From Acanthopleuribacter pedis (GTDB lineage: Bacteria; Acidobacteriota; Holophagae; Acanthopleuribacterales; Acanthopleuribacteraceae): 64,000 nucleotides of DNA. Position 1 is the stretch's first letter; each line of letters starts with the position of its first letter. The notes beneath the pieces were generated by a model. That model was not told the DNA's origin. It was given only the letters and a program-made list of their open reading frames with translations, and did no database searches. The DNA is taken from NCBI RefSeq assembly GCF_017377855.1, contig NZ_JAFREP010000007.1, positions 248,001-312,000 on the forward strand, read 5' to 3'. A program made the position numbers and the translations under genes. Shown piece after piece: positions 16,005-24,482 of this stretch.

Positions 16005-19000
16005 ATGTTTGAAGCGGTCTCGCCAAAAACCAATTTCGCGGAGCTCGAAGAAGCCATTCTCGCGTTTTGGGCGGCGGAAGGCATTTTTGAAAAGTCCGTT
16101 GCCAATCGCGAGGGGGCGCCGGAGTATGTCTTCTATGACGGACCTCCCTTTGCCACCGGTTTACCCCACTACGGACACCTTTTGGCCGGAACCATCAAAG
16201 ACATTGTGCCCCGCTATTGGACGATGCAAGGCCGCCGTGTCGAGCGCCGCTTCGGCTGGGATTGTCACGGGCTGCCGGTTGAGAACGAAGCGCTCAAAGA
16301 TCTTCAGGAAAAACAGGGCCTGAGCCTTTCCGGTAAATACGATATCGAGCAATACGGCGTTGATAAGTTTAATGAATACTGCCGTTCCATCGTGTTGCGT
16401 TACACCAAAGAATGGGAAATTGTGGTCAAACGCATGGGGCGTTGGGTCGATTTTGAAAACAATTACCGCACCATGGATCCCTCTTTTATGGAATCGATCT
16501 GGTGGGTATTTAAGCAGCTTTGGGACAAAGATCTGGTTTACAAGGGTTATCGTGTGATGCCCTTCTCTTGGAAACTCTCCACACCGCTTTCCAACTTCGA
16601 AGCCAAAATGAATTACAAAGACGTGCAGGATCCGGCGGTAACGGTTCGCTTCCGTCTCGTGGATCGCGAAAACACGGCGGTGTTGGCGTGGACGACCACC
16701 CCATGGACCTTGCCCTCCAACCTAGCCCTCGCGGTCGGCCCCGACATCCAATATGTCGAGGTTGTCGACGAAGAAGACGGCGGGCACTTGATTTTGGCCG
16801 AGGCGCGTCTGGCCCACTATCGCAAGGTAACCAAGAAATCGCTCGAGGTGGTGAAAACACACGAGGGGCGCGACTTGCTGGGCTCGAAATACCAGCCCTT
16901 GTTCGATTTTTTCGCCGAGGAAGGCGACTACAACGCATTTCAGATCATCGAATCCGGCCACGTCACCACCAAGGACGGGACCGGGGTGGTTCACATGGCG
17001 CCCGCCTTCGGTGAAGACGATTTCCACGCCTGTAAGGCGGCCGGTATTCGCATGGTCGACCCCGTCGACGTGGAAGGTAAATTCACCGCGCCGGTTTCCG
17101 ATTTTGAGGGCATGAATGTCAAAGAAGCGGACCGCCACATCATCCGCGCGCTCAAAGACCGTGGGTTGTTGTTCCACCAAGGCGTGTTGAATCACAGCTA
17201 TCCCTTCTGTTGGCGTACCGATACCCCGCTGATCTACAAAGCGATTGATACCTGGTTCGTCAAAGTCGAGGCCATCAAAGATCGCCTCCTCGCTTCCAAC
17301 GCCCAAATCACCTGGGTGCCCGAGGCGATCGGCACACGCCGTTTCCATAACTGGCTCAACGAGGCCCGTGACTGGAATATTTCCCGCAACCGCTACTGGG
17401 GCACCCCGCTGCCGGTATGGGAAAGCGAGGACGGAAGTGACTTCATCGCGGTGGGTTCCGTGGAGGAACTGGAGCGATTGACCGGTGCCCAGGTGGACGA
17501 TCTCCACTCGCATTTCATCGACAAACTCACCATCGAAAAAGACGGCAAAACCTATCGCCGTATCCCCGAGGTCTTCGATTGCTGGTTTGAATCCGGCTCC
17601 ATGCCTTATGCGCAAAAACACTATCCTTTTGAAAACAAAGAACAAATGGAAGCGAATTTCCCGGCCGACTTTATTGCCGAGGGTTTGGACCAAACCCGTG
17701 GTTGGTTTTACACGCTCACGGTACTGTCCACCGCCTTGTTTGACAAACCCGCCTTCAAGAACGTGGTGGTGAACGGGTTGATTCTGGCCGAGGACGGCAA
17801 GAAGTTGTCCAAGTCCAAGCGCAACTATCCCGATCCGATGTTGATCATCAACAATTACGGTGCCGACTGCCTGCGTTCTTATTTAATCAATTCGCCGGTG
17901 GTTCGGGCGGAGCCGCTTAAATTCTCCGAAAAAGGCTTGACCCAAATCTACCGCGGCGTTGTTTCCCCGCTGTGGAATGCCTACAGCTTTTTTGTAACCT
18001 ATGCCAACCTCGACGATTACCAGCCCGAGGGCGATTTGACCGGTTCACCGCACGAGTTGGACCGCTGGATTATTTCCCGGTTCCAAAGTGTGGTCGCCGA
18101 CGTGACCCGCCACATGGAGAACAATCTGCTCTACAACGTGGTGCCCGAACTGGAAAATTTTGTCGATGAACTTACCAATTGGTACATTCGCCGGTCCCGT
18201 CGTCGCTTCTGGCGCTCCGACGATCCGACCGAACAGCGCCACGCGTTTAACACGCTCTACTACATCTTGGTGAACTACGCCAAAGCTTTGGCGCCGCTGA
18301 TGCCGTTCCTCTGTGAGGCGATTTATCGCAACTTGGCGATGGGTCAAGGCCCCGAAAGTGTCCACCTTTGTGATTATCCGGTTGCCGACCAATCCTTGAT
18401 CGATACCGTCAACGAAGAACGCATGGCTTTAGCGCGTCGCGTCGTTGAGATGGGTCGCTCCTTGCGGGTCGCCCACGATTTGAAGGTGCGACAGCCCCTG
18501 GCCGAGATTAGCGTGGTTCCGCCGCAAGGGGAAGGCGCGGTCATTGATGCCATGGCCGCGATCATCAAAGAAGAACTCAACGTTCGCACGGTGAATGTGC
18601 TGGAGGACGAGACCACCTTGGTCCACTATTCCGCGCGTCCGAACCTCAAAGCCCTGGGGCCGCGATTGGGTAAATCCATGAAGGTGTTGAACCCGGCCAT
18701 TCGTGGTTTGGAACATGCCGCCATTCAGGGGCTTCTGGACCGTGGAAGCATTGAGCTGGAAGGCCACACCTTGACCGTGGACGATTTCCTTATCGACCGC
18801 AACACCCGCGAGGATCGGGTGGTGGCGACGGAACGTGATTTGACCATCGCCTTGGACACCCATCTGACCGAATCGCTCCTGTTGGAAGGTGAGGCCCGTG
18901 AACTGGTGAACCGCATCCAAAACCTCAGAAAAGAGGTTGGTTTGAATGTAGAGGACCGGATTAAGCTGGCGATCCGCGGTGAAGGCGTCGCGGGTTGTTT

Positions 19001-19130
19001 GGCACAGCACGCCGCCTATATCCAGGAAGAAACCTTGGCCGTGGCCCTTAACGAGGGCGATGCGACCGCGGAAGCACACGAGCGCGAGATTAACGGCAAA
19101 AAAGTTTGGATTGGCCTGGTTAAGGCCTAG
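16005..19130 (+). CDS. ileS: isoleucyl-tRNA synthetase, eukaryote-like (type 2)
   Basis: 1041 residues. Charges tRNA-Ile with isoleucine. The HIGH motif is HYGH in the stretch PPFATGLPHYGHLLAGTIKD (about residue 56); the KMSKS motif is KLSKS (about residue 600). The CP1 editing domain lies between. These features and the overall length fit the IleS2 (eukaryote/archaea-like) group, members of which are typically insensitive to mupirocin. ATG 16005 has AAGGG 10 nt upstream and starts right before the conserved N-terminal FAELEEAILAFW; frame extension upstream has no similarity. Followed by a clear terminator. Confidence 0.96.
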   Translation: MFEAVSPKTNFAELEEAILAFWAAEGIFEKSVANREGAPEYVFYDGPPFATGLPHYGHLLAGTIKDIVPRYWTMQGRRVERRFGWDCHGLPVENEALKDLQEKQGLSLSGKYDIEQYGVDKFNEYCRSIVLRYTKEWEIVVKRMGRWVDFENNYRTMDPSFMESIWWVFKQLWDKDLVYKGYRVMPFSWKLSTPLSNFEAKMNYKDVQDPAVTVRFRLVDRENTAVLAWTTTPWTLPSNLALAVGPDIQYVEVVDEEDGGHLILAEARLAHYRKVTKKSLEVVKTHEGRDLLGSKYQPLFDFFAEEGDYNAFQIIESGHVTTKDGTGVVHMAPAFGEDDFHACKAAGIRMVDPVDVEGKFTAPVSDFEGMNVKEADRHIIRALKDRGLLFHQGVLNHSYPFCWRTDTPLIYKAIDTWFVKVEAIKDRLLASNAQITWVPEAIGTRRFHNWLNEARDWNISRNRYWGTPLPVWESEDGSDFIAVGSVEELERLTGAQVDDLHSHFIDKLTIEKDGKTYRRIPEVFDCWFESGSMPYAQKHYPFENKEQMEANFPADFIAEGLDQTRGWFYTLTVLSTALFDKPAFKNVVVNGLILAEDGKKLSKSKRNYPDPMLIINNYGADCLRSYLINSPVVRAEPLKFSEKGLTQIYRGVVSPLWNAYSFFVTYANLDDYQPEGDLTGSPHELDRWIISRFQSVVADVTRHMENNLLYNVVPELENFVDELTNWYIRRSRRRFWRSDDPTEQRHAFNTLYYILVNYAKALAPLMPFLCEAIYRNLAMGQGPESVHLCDYPVADQSLIDTVNEERMALARRVVEMGRSLRVAHDLKVRQPLAEISVVPPQGEGAVIDAMAAIIKEELNVRTVNVLEDETTLVHYSARPNLKALGPRLGKSMKVLNPAIRGLEHAAIQGLLDRGSIELEGHTLTVDDFLIDRNTREDRVVATERDLTIALDTHLTESLLLEGEARELVNRIQNLRKEVGLNVEDRIKLAIRGEGVAGCLAQHAAYIQEETLAVALNEGDATAEAHEREINGKKVWIGLVKA

Positions 19131-19163
19131 CCGCCGAATCGCCGTTACCCATGGTTTTGAACG

Positions 19164-19191
19164 CCGCCCTCCTTCGTGAGGGCGGTTTTTT
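19164..19191 (+). terminator. ileS terminator
   Basis: Perfect 8-bp stem ccgccctc (19164-19171) / gagggcgg (19178-19185), 6-nt loop, then TTTTTT. Confidence 0.85.
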
Positions 19192-19240
19192 GTTTTCGGG
19201 GTTGTGGTTGGGCTGTGGTGACCAATCCGGTTGGGGGTCG

Positions 19241-19528
19241 CCGGGTCAATTGTGGGTAACCCGTGGCGGTGGGAAAGCCGTTAGCCCGCATTTCTCACAA
19301 GGATTCGTCGCGAGAAGCTAAAAGCCTTGTGAGTGCGAAGATTACGACCGAGAGACGGCGCAGGGGTCCGACCTTTTGGCGTAGCAGCGCTACGCCGAAG
19401 GCGGCGCGACCGAGTAATGCGGAAGGCCGCCCCCTCGTAATCGCAAGGCTTTTAGCTTCGTAGCAGAATTCCTTGTGAGAAATGCGGGTTAGGGGCACCG
19501 GATCAATCATGGGTAACCGGTGGCGGTG
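19241..19528. repeat. imperfect direct repeats flanking a palindromic element
   Basis: Two copies of about 31 bp (19241-19271 and 19498-19528) share ccgg.tcaat..tgggtaac and gtggcggtg, one on each side of repeat copy 2. They may be an older duplication into which the element went, or duplicated target DNA. Confidence 0.6.
19282..19491. repeat. palindromic repeat family 1, copy 2
   Basis: 210 bp with ends TAGCCCGCATTTCTCACAAG and CTTGTGAGAAATGCGGGTTA (one G-T difference). Inner arms differ from each other (cgcgagaagc side versus cgtagcagaattc side). The centre carries gagagacggcgcaggggtcc and an inverted cgtagcagcg/ cgctacg core. No open reading frame of note. Remaining sequence to the tRNA at 19705 shows no gene. 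Confidence 0.85.
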
Positions 19529-19704
19529 TGCGCGAGGCCGCCGCGCATTTGTGGGCCGTGCATGACGGTGTGCGTGAGATCGCCGGTGCGACGGAGGGTA
19601 TTGTGGTGGCCGGGCTTTTTGCGCGCTGGGCGGTCCGGCTTGGTGTGACCGTTTTTGGGTACGCGACGCACCTTTCGTCCGCGTTCCGATCAAAAAAAAG
19701 AAAG

Positions 19705-19777
19705 TGACCCGTGATGGGCTCGAACCATCGACACCCTGCTTAAAAGGCAGATGCTCTACCAACTGAGCTAACGGGTC
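19705..19777 (-). tRNA. tRNA-Lys (TTT), distal copy
   Basis: 73-nt cloverleaf. Acceptor GACCCGT pairs with ACGGGTC. D-arm AGCTCAGTTGGTAGAGC, anticodon loop with TTT, and T-arm GGTTCGAGCC are all present. CCA is not encoded. It lies just past a terminator that follows tRNA-Glu, so it may depend on read-through or an unseen promoter. Confidence 0.97.
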
Positions 19778-19803
19778 ATCACAAAACGGCCAAGAAATAA
19801 GAA

Positions 19804-19823
19804 AAAGCCGCCGAAGCGGCTTT
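19804..19823 (-). terminator. terminator between tRNA-Glu and the distal tRNA-Lys
   Basis: On the minus strand, AAAGCCGC-TTCG-GCGGCTTT followed by TTC, a stable tetraloop hairpin. It should end most transcripts of the first three tRNAs. Confidence 0.75.
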
Positions 19824-19832
19824 GAACTTAAG

Positions 19833-19905
19833 TACCCCCAAGGGGATTCGAACCCCTGTCGCCGCCGTGAAAGGGCGGTGTCCTAGGCCTCTAGACGATG
19901 GGGGC
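19833..19905 (-). tRNA. tRNA-Glu (TTC), copy 2
   Basis: 73-nt tRNA with anticodon stem CCGCC/GGCGG, loop CTTTCAC (anticodon TTC), T-loop GGTTCGAATCC, discriminator A. Identical to the copy at 19933-20005. Confidence 0.97.
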
Positions 19906-19932
19906 CTAAGGTTTAACATGTTGACTCGAGAG

Positions 19933-20005
19933 TACCCCCAAGGGGATTCGAACCCCTGTCGCCGCCGTGAAAGGGCGGTGTCCTAGGCCTCTAGACGATG
20001 GGGGC
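19933..20005 (-). tRNA. tRNA-Glu (TTC), copy 1
   Basis: Identical in sequence to the neighbouring tRNA-Glu, 27 bp away; short spacer, so one transcript is likely. Confidence 0.97.
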
Positions 20006-20015
20006 TTAAAAGTGG

Positions 20016-20088
20016 TGACCCGTGATGGGCTCGAACCATCGACACCCTGCTTAAAAGGCAGATGCTCTACCAACTGAGCTAACGGGTC
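20016..20088 (-). tRNA. tRNA-Lys (TTT), promoter-proximal copy
   Basis: Identical to the tRNA-Lys at 19705-19777. First gene of the minus-strand cluster Lys-Glu-Glu-(terminator)-Lys. Confidence 0.97.
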
Positions 20089-20126
20089 ATACCATTTTTA
20101 GCGCTCTCCCCGAGCAACGAGACGTA

Positions 20127-20155
20127 ATAATAATGGAAGGCCGGTAAGGCGTCAA
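20127..20155 (-). promoter_or_regulatory. sigma70 promoter of the tRNA cluster
   Basis: On the minus strand, TTGACG (20155-20150), a 17-bp spacer, TATTAT (20132-20127), about 38 bp before the first tRNA. Near-consensus spacing and boxes, followed by a GC-rich stretch as in stable-RNA promoters. Confidence 0.75.
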
Positions 20156-20334
20156 CCTCTTTTTTTAGAAAAAAATAGGTTTTTGTCGGCGTTGTTCGGA
20201 GCCCTTGGCTACCAACCGTTTGCGGCATCGTGTAGACCGAATGACTGCTGTGAGTCGTCCTTAAGGGGTCGTGTTTGGCACCCATCGGCCGGCTTGTTTT
20301 GATCACCCCCGCGGTCCGCCGCCAACTGATTTGG

Positions 20335-20351
20335 GTGAGAAATGCGGGCTA
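20335..20351 (-). repeat. half-copy of repeat family 1 at the patatin stop
   Basis: On the minus strand, TAGCCCGCATTTCTCAC matches the terminal part of the family-1 ends. Its TAG is the stop codon of the patatin gene. The facing end of the same orientation pair is copy 2 at 19282, so the tRNA cluster is bracketed by family-1 ends. Region 20156-20334 shows no gene. Confidence 0.8.
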
Positions 20352-21392
20352 GAGTTCCTGGAGGTGGGTGGCGATGTAGTCGTCGTCCGCCGCGCGAATG
20401 TCCCAAATACCGCGCACGTCGAATCCGGTTGGCCGCGGTTCCGGCGGTTCTTGTTGTGGTTGATCGGCAAGACGGATTTTGAGTTTTTGCCACCAGGTGG
20501 GTTTTGGTGGGGGTTCTAAGAGTTTTTTGACCTGATCCATGTGGGCGACCGCGTATTCATACCCGATCTCCACGGCGCGCTCGATTTGGGTGAAGGCCGA
20601 CCAGTGGATTTCCTTTACCGGGGGGCGCCAGTGAAGCGTCGCCGGTTCGGTTTGCAATTCGAGCAAACGCAATTGCGCAACCTTGTTGGCCTGGTTGATC
20701 ATCGAAAAACCCCGTTTGGGGTTGAAGTCAGTGGTGTAGTCGTCCGAAACGTCCACGGCGATGACGTGTTTGGCGCCCATATGAAGCAGTGGGCGCACGG
20801 GAATTTTGTTGATCCAGCCGCCGTCGATGTAGATTCGATCACTCGCCAAAACGCCAGGGAATACGCCGGGAATCGCCGCGGAGGCCATGATCGCGGAGCG
20901 AAGGTAACCGTCGTTAAAAACGACCTCGCGTGCCTGTAGGAGGTCGCAGGCTAGGGCGAAAAATGGGATTTGGGTTTGTTTGAAGGTTCGGTCGGGAATG
21001 ACCGCGCTGATTTCCGAGCGGAACTCGTCAAAGGGCAGGATCGCACCGGTGGTGAGAGAGCGGCCGACAAGGATGCCGTGACGCATTCTGGCGGCAAAAG
21101 AGGTGCGTCCGTCGTCGTTACCCCGTTCGGCGGCCTGGATTACCTTAAATCGGGCGTTGTTGAACTTGTCGCTTTTGAGGTGTGAGGCAAAATCGCGGGT
21201 GACCTGGTCCGCGTTCTGGTTGAGAGAGAAGCAGGCGCCGACCACGGCCCCCATGCTGGTGCCGCAGATGCCCGCAATCGGGATTTGGTGCTCTTGCAAG
21301 GCGCGAATGATACCGAGGTGGGCAAAACCACGCGCGGCTCCGCCGCCCAAGGCGAGGTAGATGCCTTCGTGATGCGTCAAGGGAGCCGTCAT
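20349..21392 (-). CDS. patatin-like phospholipase (RssA-type)
   Basis: 347 residues; hydrolyses acyl ester bonds of phospholipids or related lipids through a Ser-Asp dyad. The oxyanion loop GGGAARGFAH is at about residues 16-25, nucleophile elbow GTSMG at about 44-48, and the DGG catalytic Asp at about 193. No signal peptide, so probably cytosolic or membrane-associated. A C-terminal extension of about 80 residues is Pro/basic-rich and not conserved-looking. GGAGG is 9 nt before the ATG. 22 bp downstream of the zinc-ribbon gene, in the same operon as the TPR gene. Confidence 0.9.
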   Translation of the reverse strand: MTAPLTHHEGIYLALGGGAARGFAHLGIIRALQEHQIPIAGICGTSMGAVVGACFSLNQNADQVTRDFASHLKSDKFNNARFKVIQAAERGNDDGRTSFAARMRHGILVGRSLTTGAILPFDEFRSEISAVIPDRTFKQTQIPFFALACDLLQAREVVFNDGYLRSAIMASAAIPGVFPGVLASDRIYIDGGWINKIPVRPLLHMGAKHVIAVDVSDDYTTDFNPKRGFSMINQANKVAQLRLLELQTEPATLHWRPPVKEIHWSAFTQIERAVEIGYEYAVAHMDQVKKLLEPPPKPTWWQKLKIRLADQPQQEPPEPRPTGFDVRGIWDIRAADDDYIATHLQEL

Positions 21393-21414
21393 GACGGGTA
21401 ACCTCCGTTAGGGA

Positions 21415-21918
21415 TTAAAACGCGGCCGGGCAGCTACGCAAACCCAGCACGATGATGAGGAACACACTGCTTAGCCCTAAAACCACGGGCACATTGAAAT
21501 AGGACTGTGCCGATGGGGGGCGCCGCGAGGGCGGCGTGCGCAAGATGTTTTGAAAACACAGCGGGCAGAAGACCTGGGTTCCATAGCGGGCTTTCAGGTC
21601 CGCGCGCATTTCGGGATCTAGATAATCGGCGTATTTCGCCAAGGTGCGCACGTGTTGTGGGCAGAGGGTGTCGCCGCACTGGGTGCATGCGATATCGCCG
21701 AAGGCACATTCCGGGCAATCCCCGTGGGCGTGGGGTTCGCTCGTTGCGGCGTCCCGTTTGGTTGCGCCGAAGTACTGGCGCAGTTCCGCCCCGCATTGGT
21801 TGCATTGGTGGCGAATAAAATGTTGGGTTTGCGTGCTCTGAATTTCAATCATCCGCCCCTGGCAAAGGGGGCAAGCTAGGGTGTCGTCATGCTTCGGGAT
21901 GGTAAGGGGCCTCGGCAA
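21415..21918 (-). CDS. zinc-ribbon protein with C-terminal membrane anchor
   Basis: About 167 residues with several Cys pairs: CPLC (about residue 16), CNQC (about 39), CPEC, CTQC and a late CPLC, enough for two or three zinc ribbons. A membrane segment at about 143-162 is close to the C-terminus. Function unknown; it could be a zinc-bound adaptor. Start TTG 21918 overlaps the TPR gene by 32 bp and has no good ribosome site, so translation is probably coupled to the TPR gene; the exact start is uncertain. Confidence 0.65.
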   Translation of the reverse strand: MPRPLTIPKHDDTLACPLCQGRMIEIQSTQTQHFIRHQCNQCGAELRQYFGATKRDAATSEPHAHGDCPECAFGDIACTQCGDTLCPQHVRTLAKYADYLDPEMRADLKARYGTQVFCPLCFQNILRTPPSRRPPSAQSYFNVPVVLGLSSVFLIIVLGLRSCPAAF

Positions 21919-23440
21919 TGTTTTCGATTTCTTGTTGGGTCAAACCCAGCTTGAGCAGGTGGGTGGTGGCACCTTTGATTGATTTCTTTTTGAGCACGCA
22001 GATCTGCAAACGTTTGGTCCAGGCGCGAATTGCCTTGTTGCGATAGTTGTCTTCCTCGGAGGGAAGCAGTTTCATCTTCTTTTCGTAGAGGTAGCCCAGA
22101 TTGTTGGCCGCGGGCGAGTGGAAGGGGTCCAACTCCAGGGCGCGTTGGTAGGCATCCTCGGCAAGTTCAAAATCCATGTTGCACTCGTAGGCGATGCCGA
22201 GGTTGTTGCAGATTTCCGGGTGTTCCGAGTCGAGTTCGAAAGCCTTCTGTGCGTGATTGAGTTGCTCGTCGACGTCTTTTTCGCGTTGCGCGAGTTTGGA
22301 GAGGCCGAGATGGGCTTGTGCTTCCTCATCGTCCAGTTCCAGCGCGGTGTTGAAGCATTCCTCGGCTTGTTCGAGTTTTTTCTGTTGGATGTTGAGGAAA
22401 CCCAGCTCAATCCAGGCGTCGAGGTTGTGATCGTCGATGGCGATGGCGTTTTTGAAGTGGCGGTCGGCCAGCGGGAAGTTGTGTTCTTTTTGGGCGAGCA
22501 GACCCATGTTGAAGTAAGCAACCGCGAGTTCTGGTTCCAGCTCGATCGCGGTGGTCAGGTTTTGACGGGCTTGGTCGTGGTCGCCTTTTTTGATCCAAAG
22601 GTAACCCAGTGCGTTGTAGACCTCGGCTTGGATGCGTTTGATGGGTTTGCACATGAGCAGCTTGGTGAGTTCGGCCATGGCGAGGTCGTAGGCTTCCATG
22701 TCCATGTAGGCCTCGGCCATGAGGAACAGATTGCCTGGATCGTTGGGGTTCACAAAGGTGGCTTTGCCGAAGTAACGCAGGGCTTGTTTGAAGTCGCCGC
22801 GTTCGAAATGAAGGGAGGCGTAAGAATGGCAGGCCCACACGAAATAAGGCTCAAGTTCGAGGGCTTGATTGTAGCTGTTCATCGCCTCGTCTAGTTCGCC
22901 AACCTCTTGATGGCACATACCCTTAAGCCGAATCGCACGGCCGGTTTGGCCAGGCTTTGCGATGGCTTTGTCACAGTATTCGAGACAGGCTGGGAAGTTG
23001 CCTTGGGCGTGTTCGATTTGGGCCAAAACCTCATAGGTCTGGCGATCAATCTGTTCTTCCTCGTTATGTTGCACTAGGTTGAGGAGAATTTTTTCGCCGT
23101 CCTCGTCGTGTTCGAGGAAGTAGTGAACCAGGGCGAGGTTGCGTTGCGCGCCGTAGTCGCCGGGGCGCTCGGTCAAAATGCGTTCCAGTTCCTTGAGTAT
23201 TTCTTCAAGGATGTGCGCCGTGTCGAGGCTGCTGGCGATGATAAGTTCGTAATAAAGGTTGGCGTGGTTGGGATCTTTGGCGAGGCCGCGGCGGGCATAG
23301 GTGATGCACAACTGGTGGTAAGACCGGATGTTGAATGCATAACAAACCTGGGATAACAGCTCCACGTTTTCAGGGTTTTCTTTTAATTCTAAAAGAAGTT
23401 GTTGGAGATCGTCGTCGAAATGCCGCAAATCCAAGCCCAT
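21887..23440 (-). CDS. tetratricopeptide-repeat protein
   Basis: 517 residues, almost entirely TPR units (repeated A..LG....... motifs such as YFNMGLLAQKEHNFPLADRH, NLGIAYECNMDFELAEDAYQ), at least nine of them between about residues 20 and 460. A C-terminal basic helix region follows. No signal peptide. TPR arrays mediate protein-protein contacts; partner unknown. ATG 23440 has GAGGGA 5-9 nt upstream and begins MGLDLRHFDDDL; a longer in-frame extension upstream is low-complexity and has no site. First gene of the TPR - zinc-ribbon - patatin operon. Confidence 0.85.
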   Translation of the reverse strand: MGLDLRHFDDDLQQLLLELKENPENVELLSQVCYAFNIRSYHQLCITYARRGLAKDPNHANLYYELIIASSLDTAHILEEILKELERILTERPGDYGAQRNLALVHYFLEHDEDGEKILLNLVQHNEEEQIDRQTYEVLAQIEHAQGNFPACLEYCDKAIAKPGQTGRAIRLKGMCHQEVGELDEAMNSYNQALELEPYFVWACHSYASLHFERGDFKQALRYFGKATFVNPNDPGNLFLMAEAYMDMEAYDLAMAELTKLLMCKPIKRIQAEVYNALGYLWIKKGDHDQARQNLTTAIELEPELAVAYFNMGLLAQKEHNFPLADRHFKNAIAIDDHNLDAWIELGFLNIQQKKLEQAEECFNTALELDDEEAQAHLGLSKLAQREKDVDEQLNHAQKAFELDSEHPEICNNLGIAYECNMDFELAEDAYQRALELDPFHSPAANNLGYLYEKKMKLLPSEEDNYRNKAIRAWTKRLQICVLKKKSIKGATTHLLKLGLTQQEIENIAEAPYHPEA

Positions 23441-23914
23441 GCATGTCCCTCGTTTTGTGTATTGCTCGTTTTTTGTTGCCCGTCGATCCACGTTTGGGAG
23501 GGGGGGTGAGACCCGCGCCCGGAAGGCCGTTGATCGAATCGTGCGATGGTGCGCTCGGAAGGTGGTGTACGGCAAGATCGCGACACATTGGGAAGGGCGA
23601 ACGGCACGGCCGCTCGCTTGGTCGATGGGCTCACGATCAATCAAGTGAAACGAGGTAGTGGCCAAGTTTCCTGAATTCAAAGTGCTGCACATGTTTTCAT
23701 AGGGCGAGAAGCGCCCAATGAGCTGGACCGAGCGTTGAAGCTTCATGATCTTACCATTAAGCATTTGAGATTCGCGCTGACAAATTTTCCAAATTCCAAA
23801 TATCCCGCCGGCATGGGGTGCCCCGTCTCTGTGAAAGCGGCCGATCAGCCCTTGTGGGTGCCGCGTTTCGGTGTCTTTTTGGGTGTGAATGTCGGGGTTC
23901 CTTGTCCTGTGTTT

Positions 23915-24095
23915 AACCTAAAGAAGCGCGGTAACTCGCGGTGATTTTAGCTAAGTATCCGGGCTGCAACGGCTTGTGAAAATGCTCGCCGCACCCGGGG
24001 GGTGCGGTCGGGCGCGACCTAGGCTCGCTTTTTCCAAGCCATTTCGCTCCAGATTCTTAGCCAAAATCCCTCGCTCTTATCGCGTCTCTTAGGTT
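23915..24095. repeat. palindromic repeat family 2, copy A
   Basis: 181 bp with ends AACCTAAAGAAGCGCGG and CGCGTCTCTTAGGTT. Flanking TTT...AA gives a TTTAACC/GGTTTAA frame. Internal landmarks are aactcgcggtgattttagct on the left and tagccaaaatccctcgct on the right (which mirrors the left arm), plus a cgcacccgg...ggtgcgg core. Also at 43405 and 52299. Confidence 0.85.
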
Positions 24096-24378
24096 TAAGG
24101 GTTTCTGCGCTTTGCCGATAGGCATCTAGAGTTCCCTTGACGGGAGCGTGGTTGCATCGGGGATCATCGCATGCGCGCGTGGTGCGAAATTGATACCCCC
24201 TGTGTTGAAAATGTTGAAACATGTGATGTAAATCAGTGCATTGCGTGGGTTTTGTTGGTTCCTCGGTCTGTTGGAATGAGCGCCCACCTTTTCATGGTAT
24301 ATTTCCATGTTTCGGGTCGAAAAAGGTTCTCAAAATGCGAGCTTGATCAAGAATCCCCTTTCGTTACAGCCTTTTAAC

Positions 24379-24408
24379 TTGAACAAAAGAATTGCTTACG
24401 ATTAAGAT
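24379..24408 (+). promoter_or_regulatory. possible promoter of the receiver gene
   Basis: TTGAAC, 18-bp spacer, TAAGAT, about 75 bp before the start. -35 is 5 of 6 and -10 is 4 of 6. Confidence 0.4.
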
Positions 24409-24482
24409 GTCTGGAAACGGCATATTACTAACAAACCGCACATTGTCGATGGCACAGAAAGCATGAATCAGGAGTCCGGCAC

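Larger units (their letters stand above)
23441..24482. other. 1-kb intergenic region
   Basis: Lies between the divergent TPR and receiver genes. It holds repeat family 2 copy A (23915-24095) and a plausible promoter for the receiver gene. A 69-codon frame at 23735-23944 that runs into the repeat has no ribosome site or protein-like features. The remaining stretches show no gene or RNA I can recognise. Confidence 0.5.

Noticed and set aside
16722-17693. 323-codon frame opposite ileS
   Set aside because: ileS is unmistakable on the other strand.
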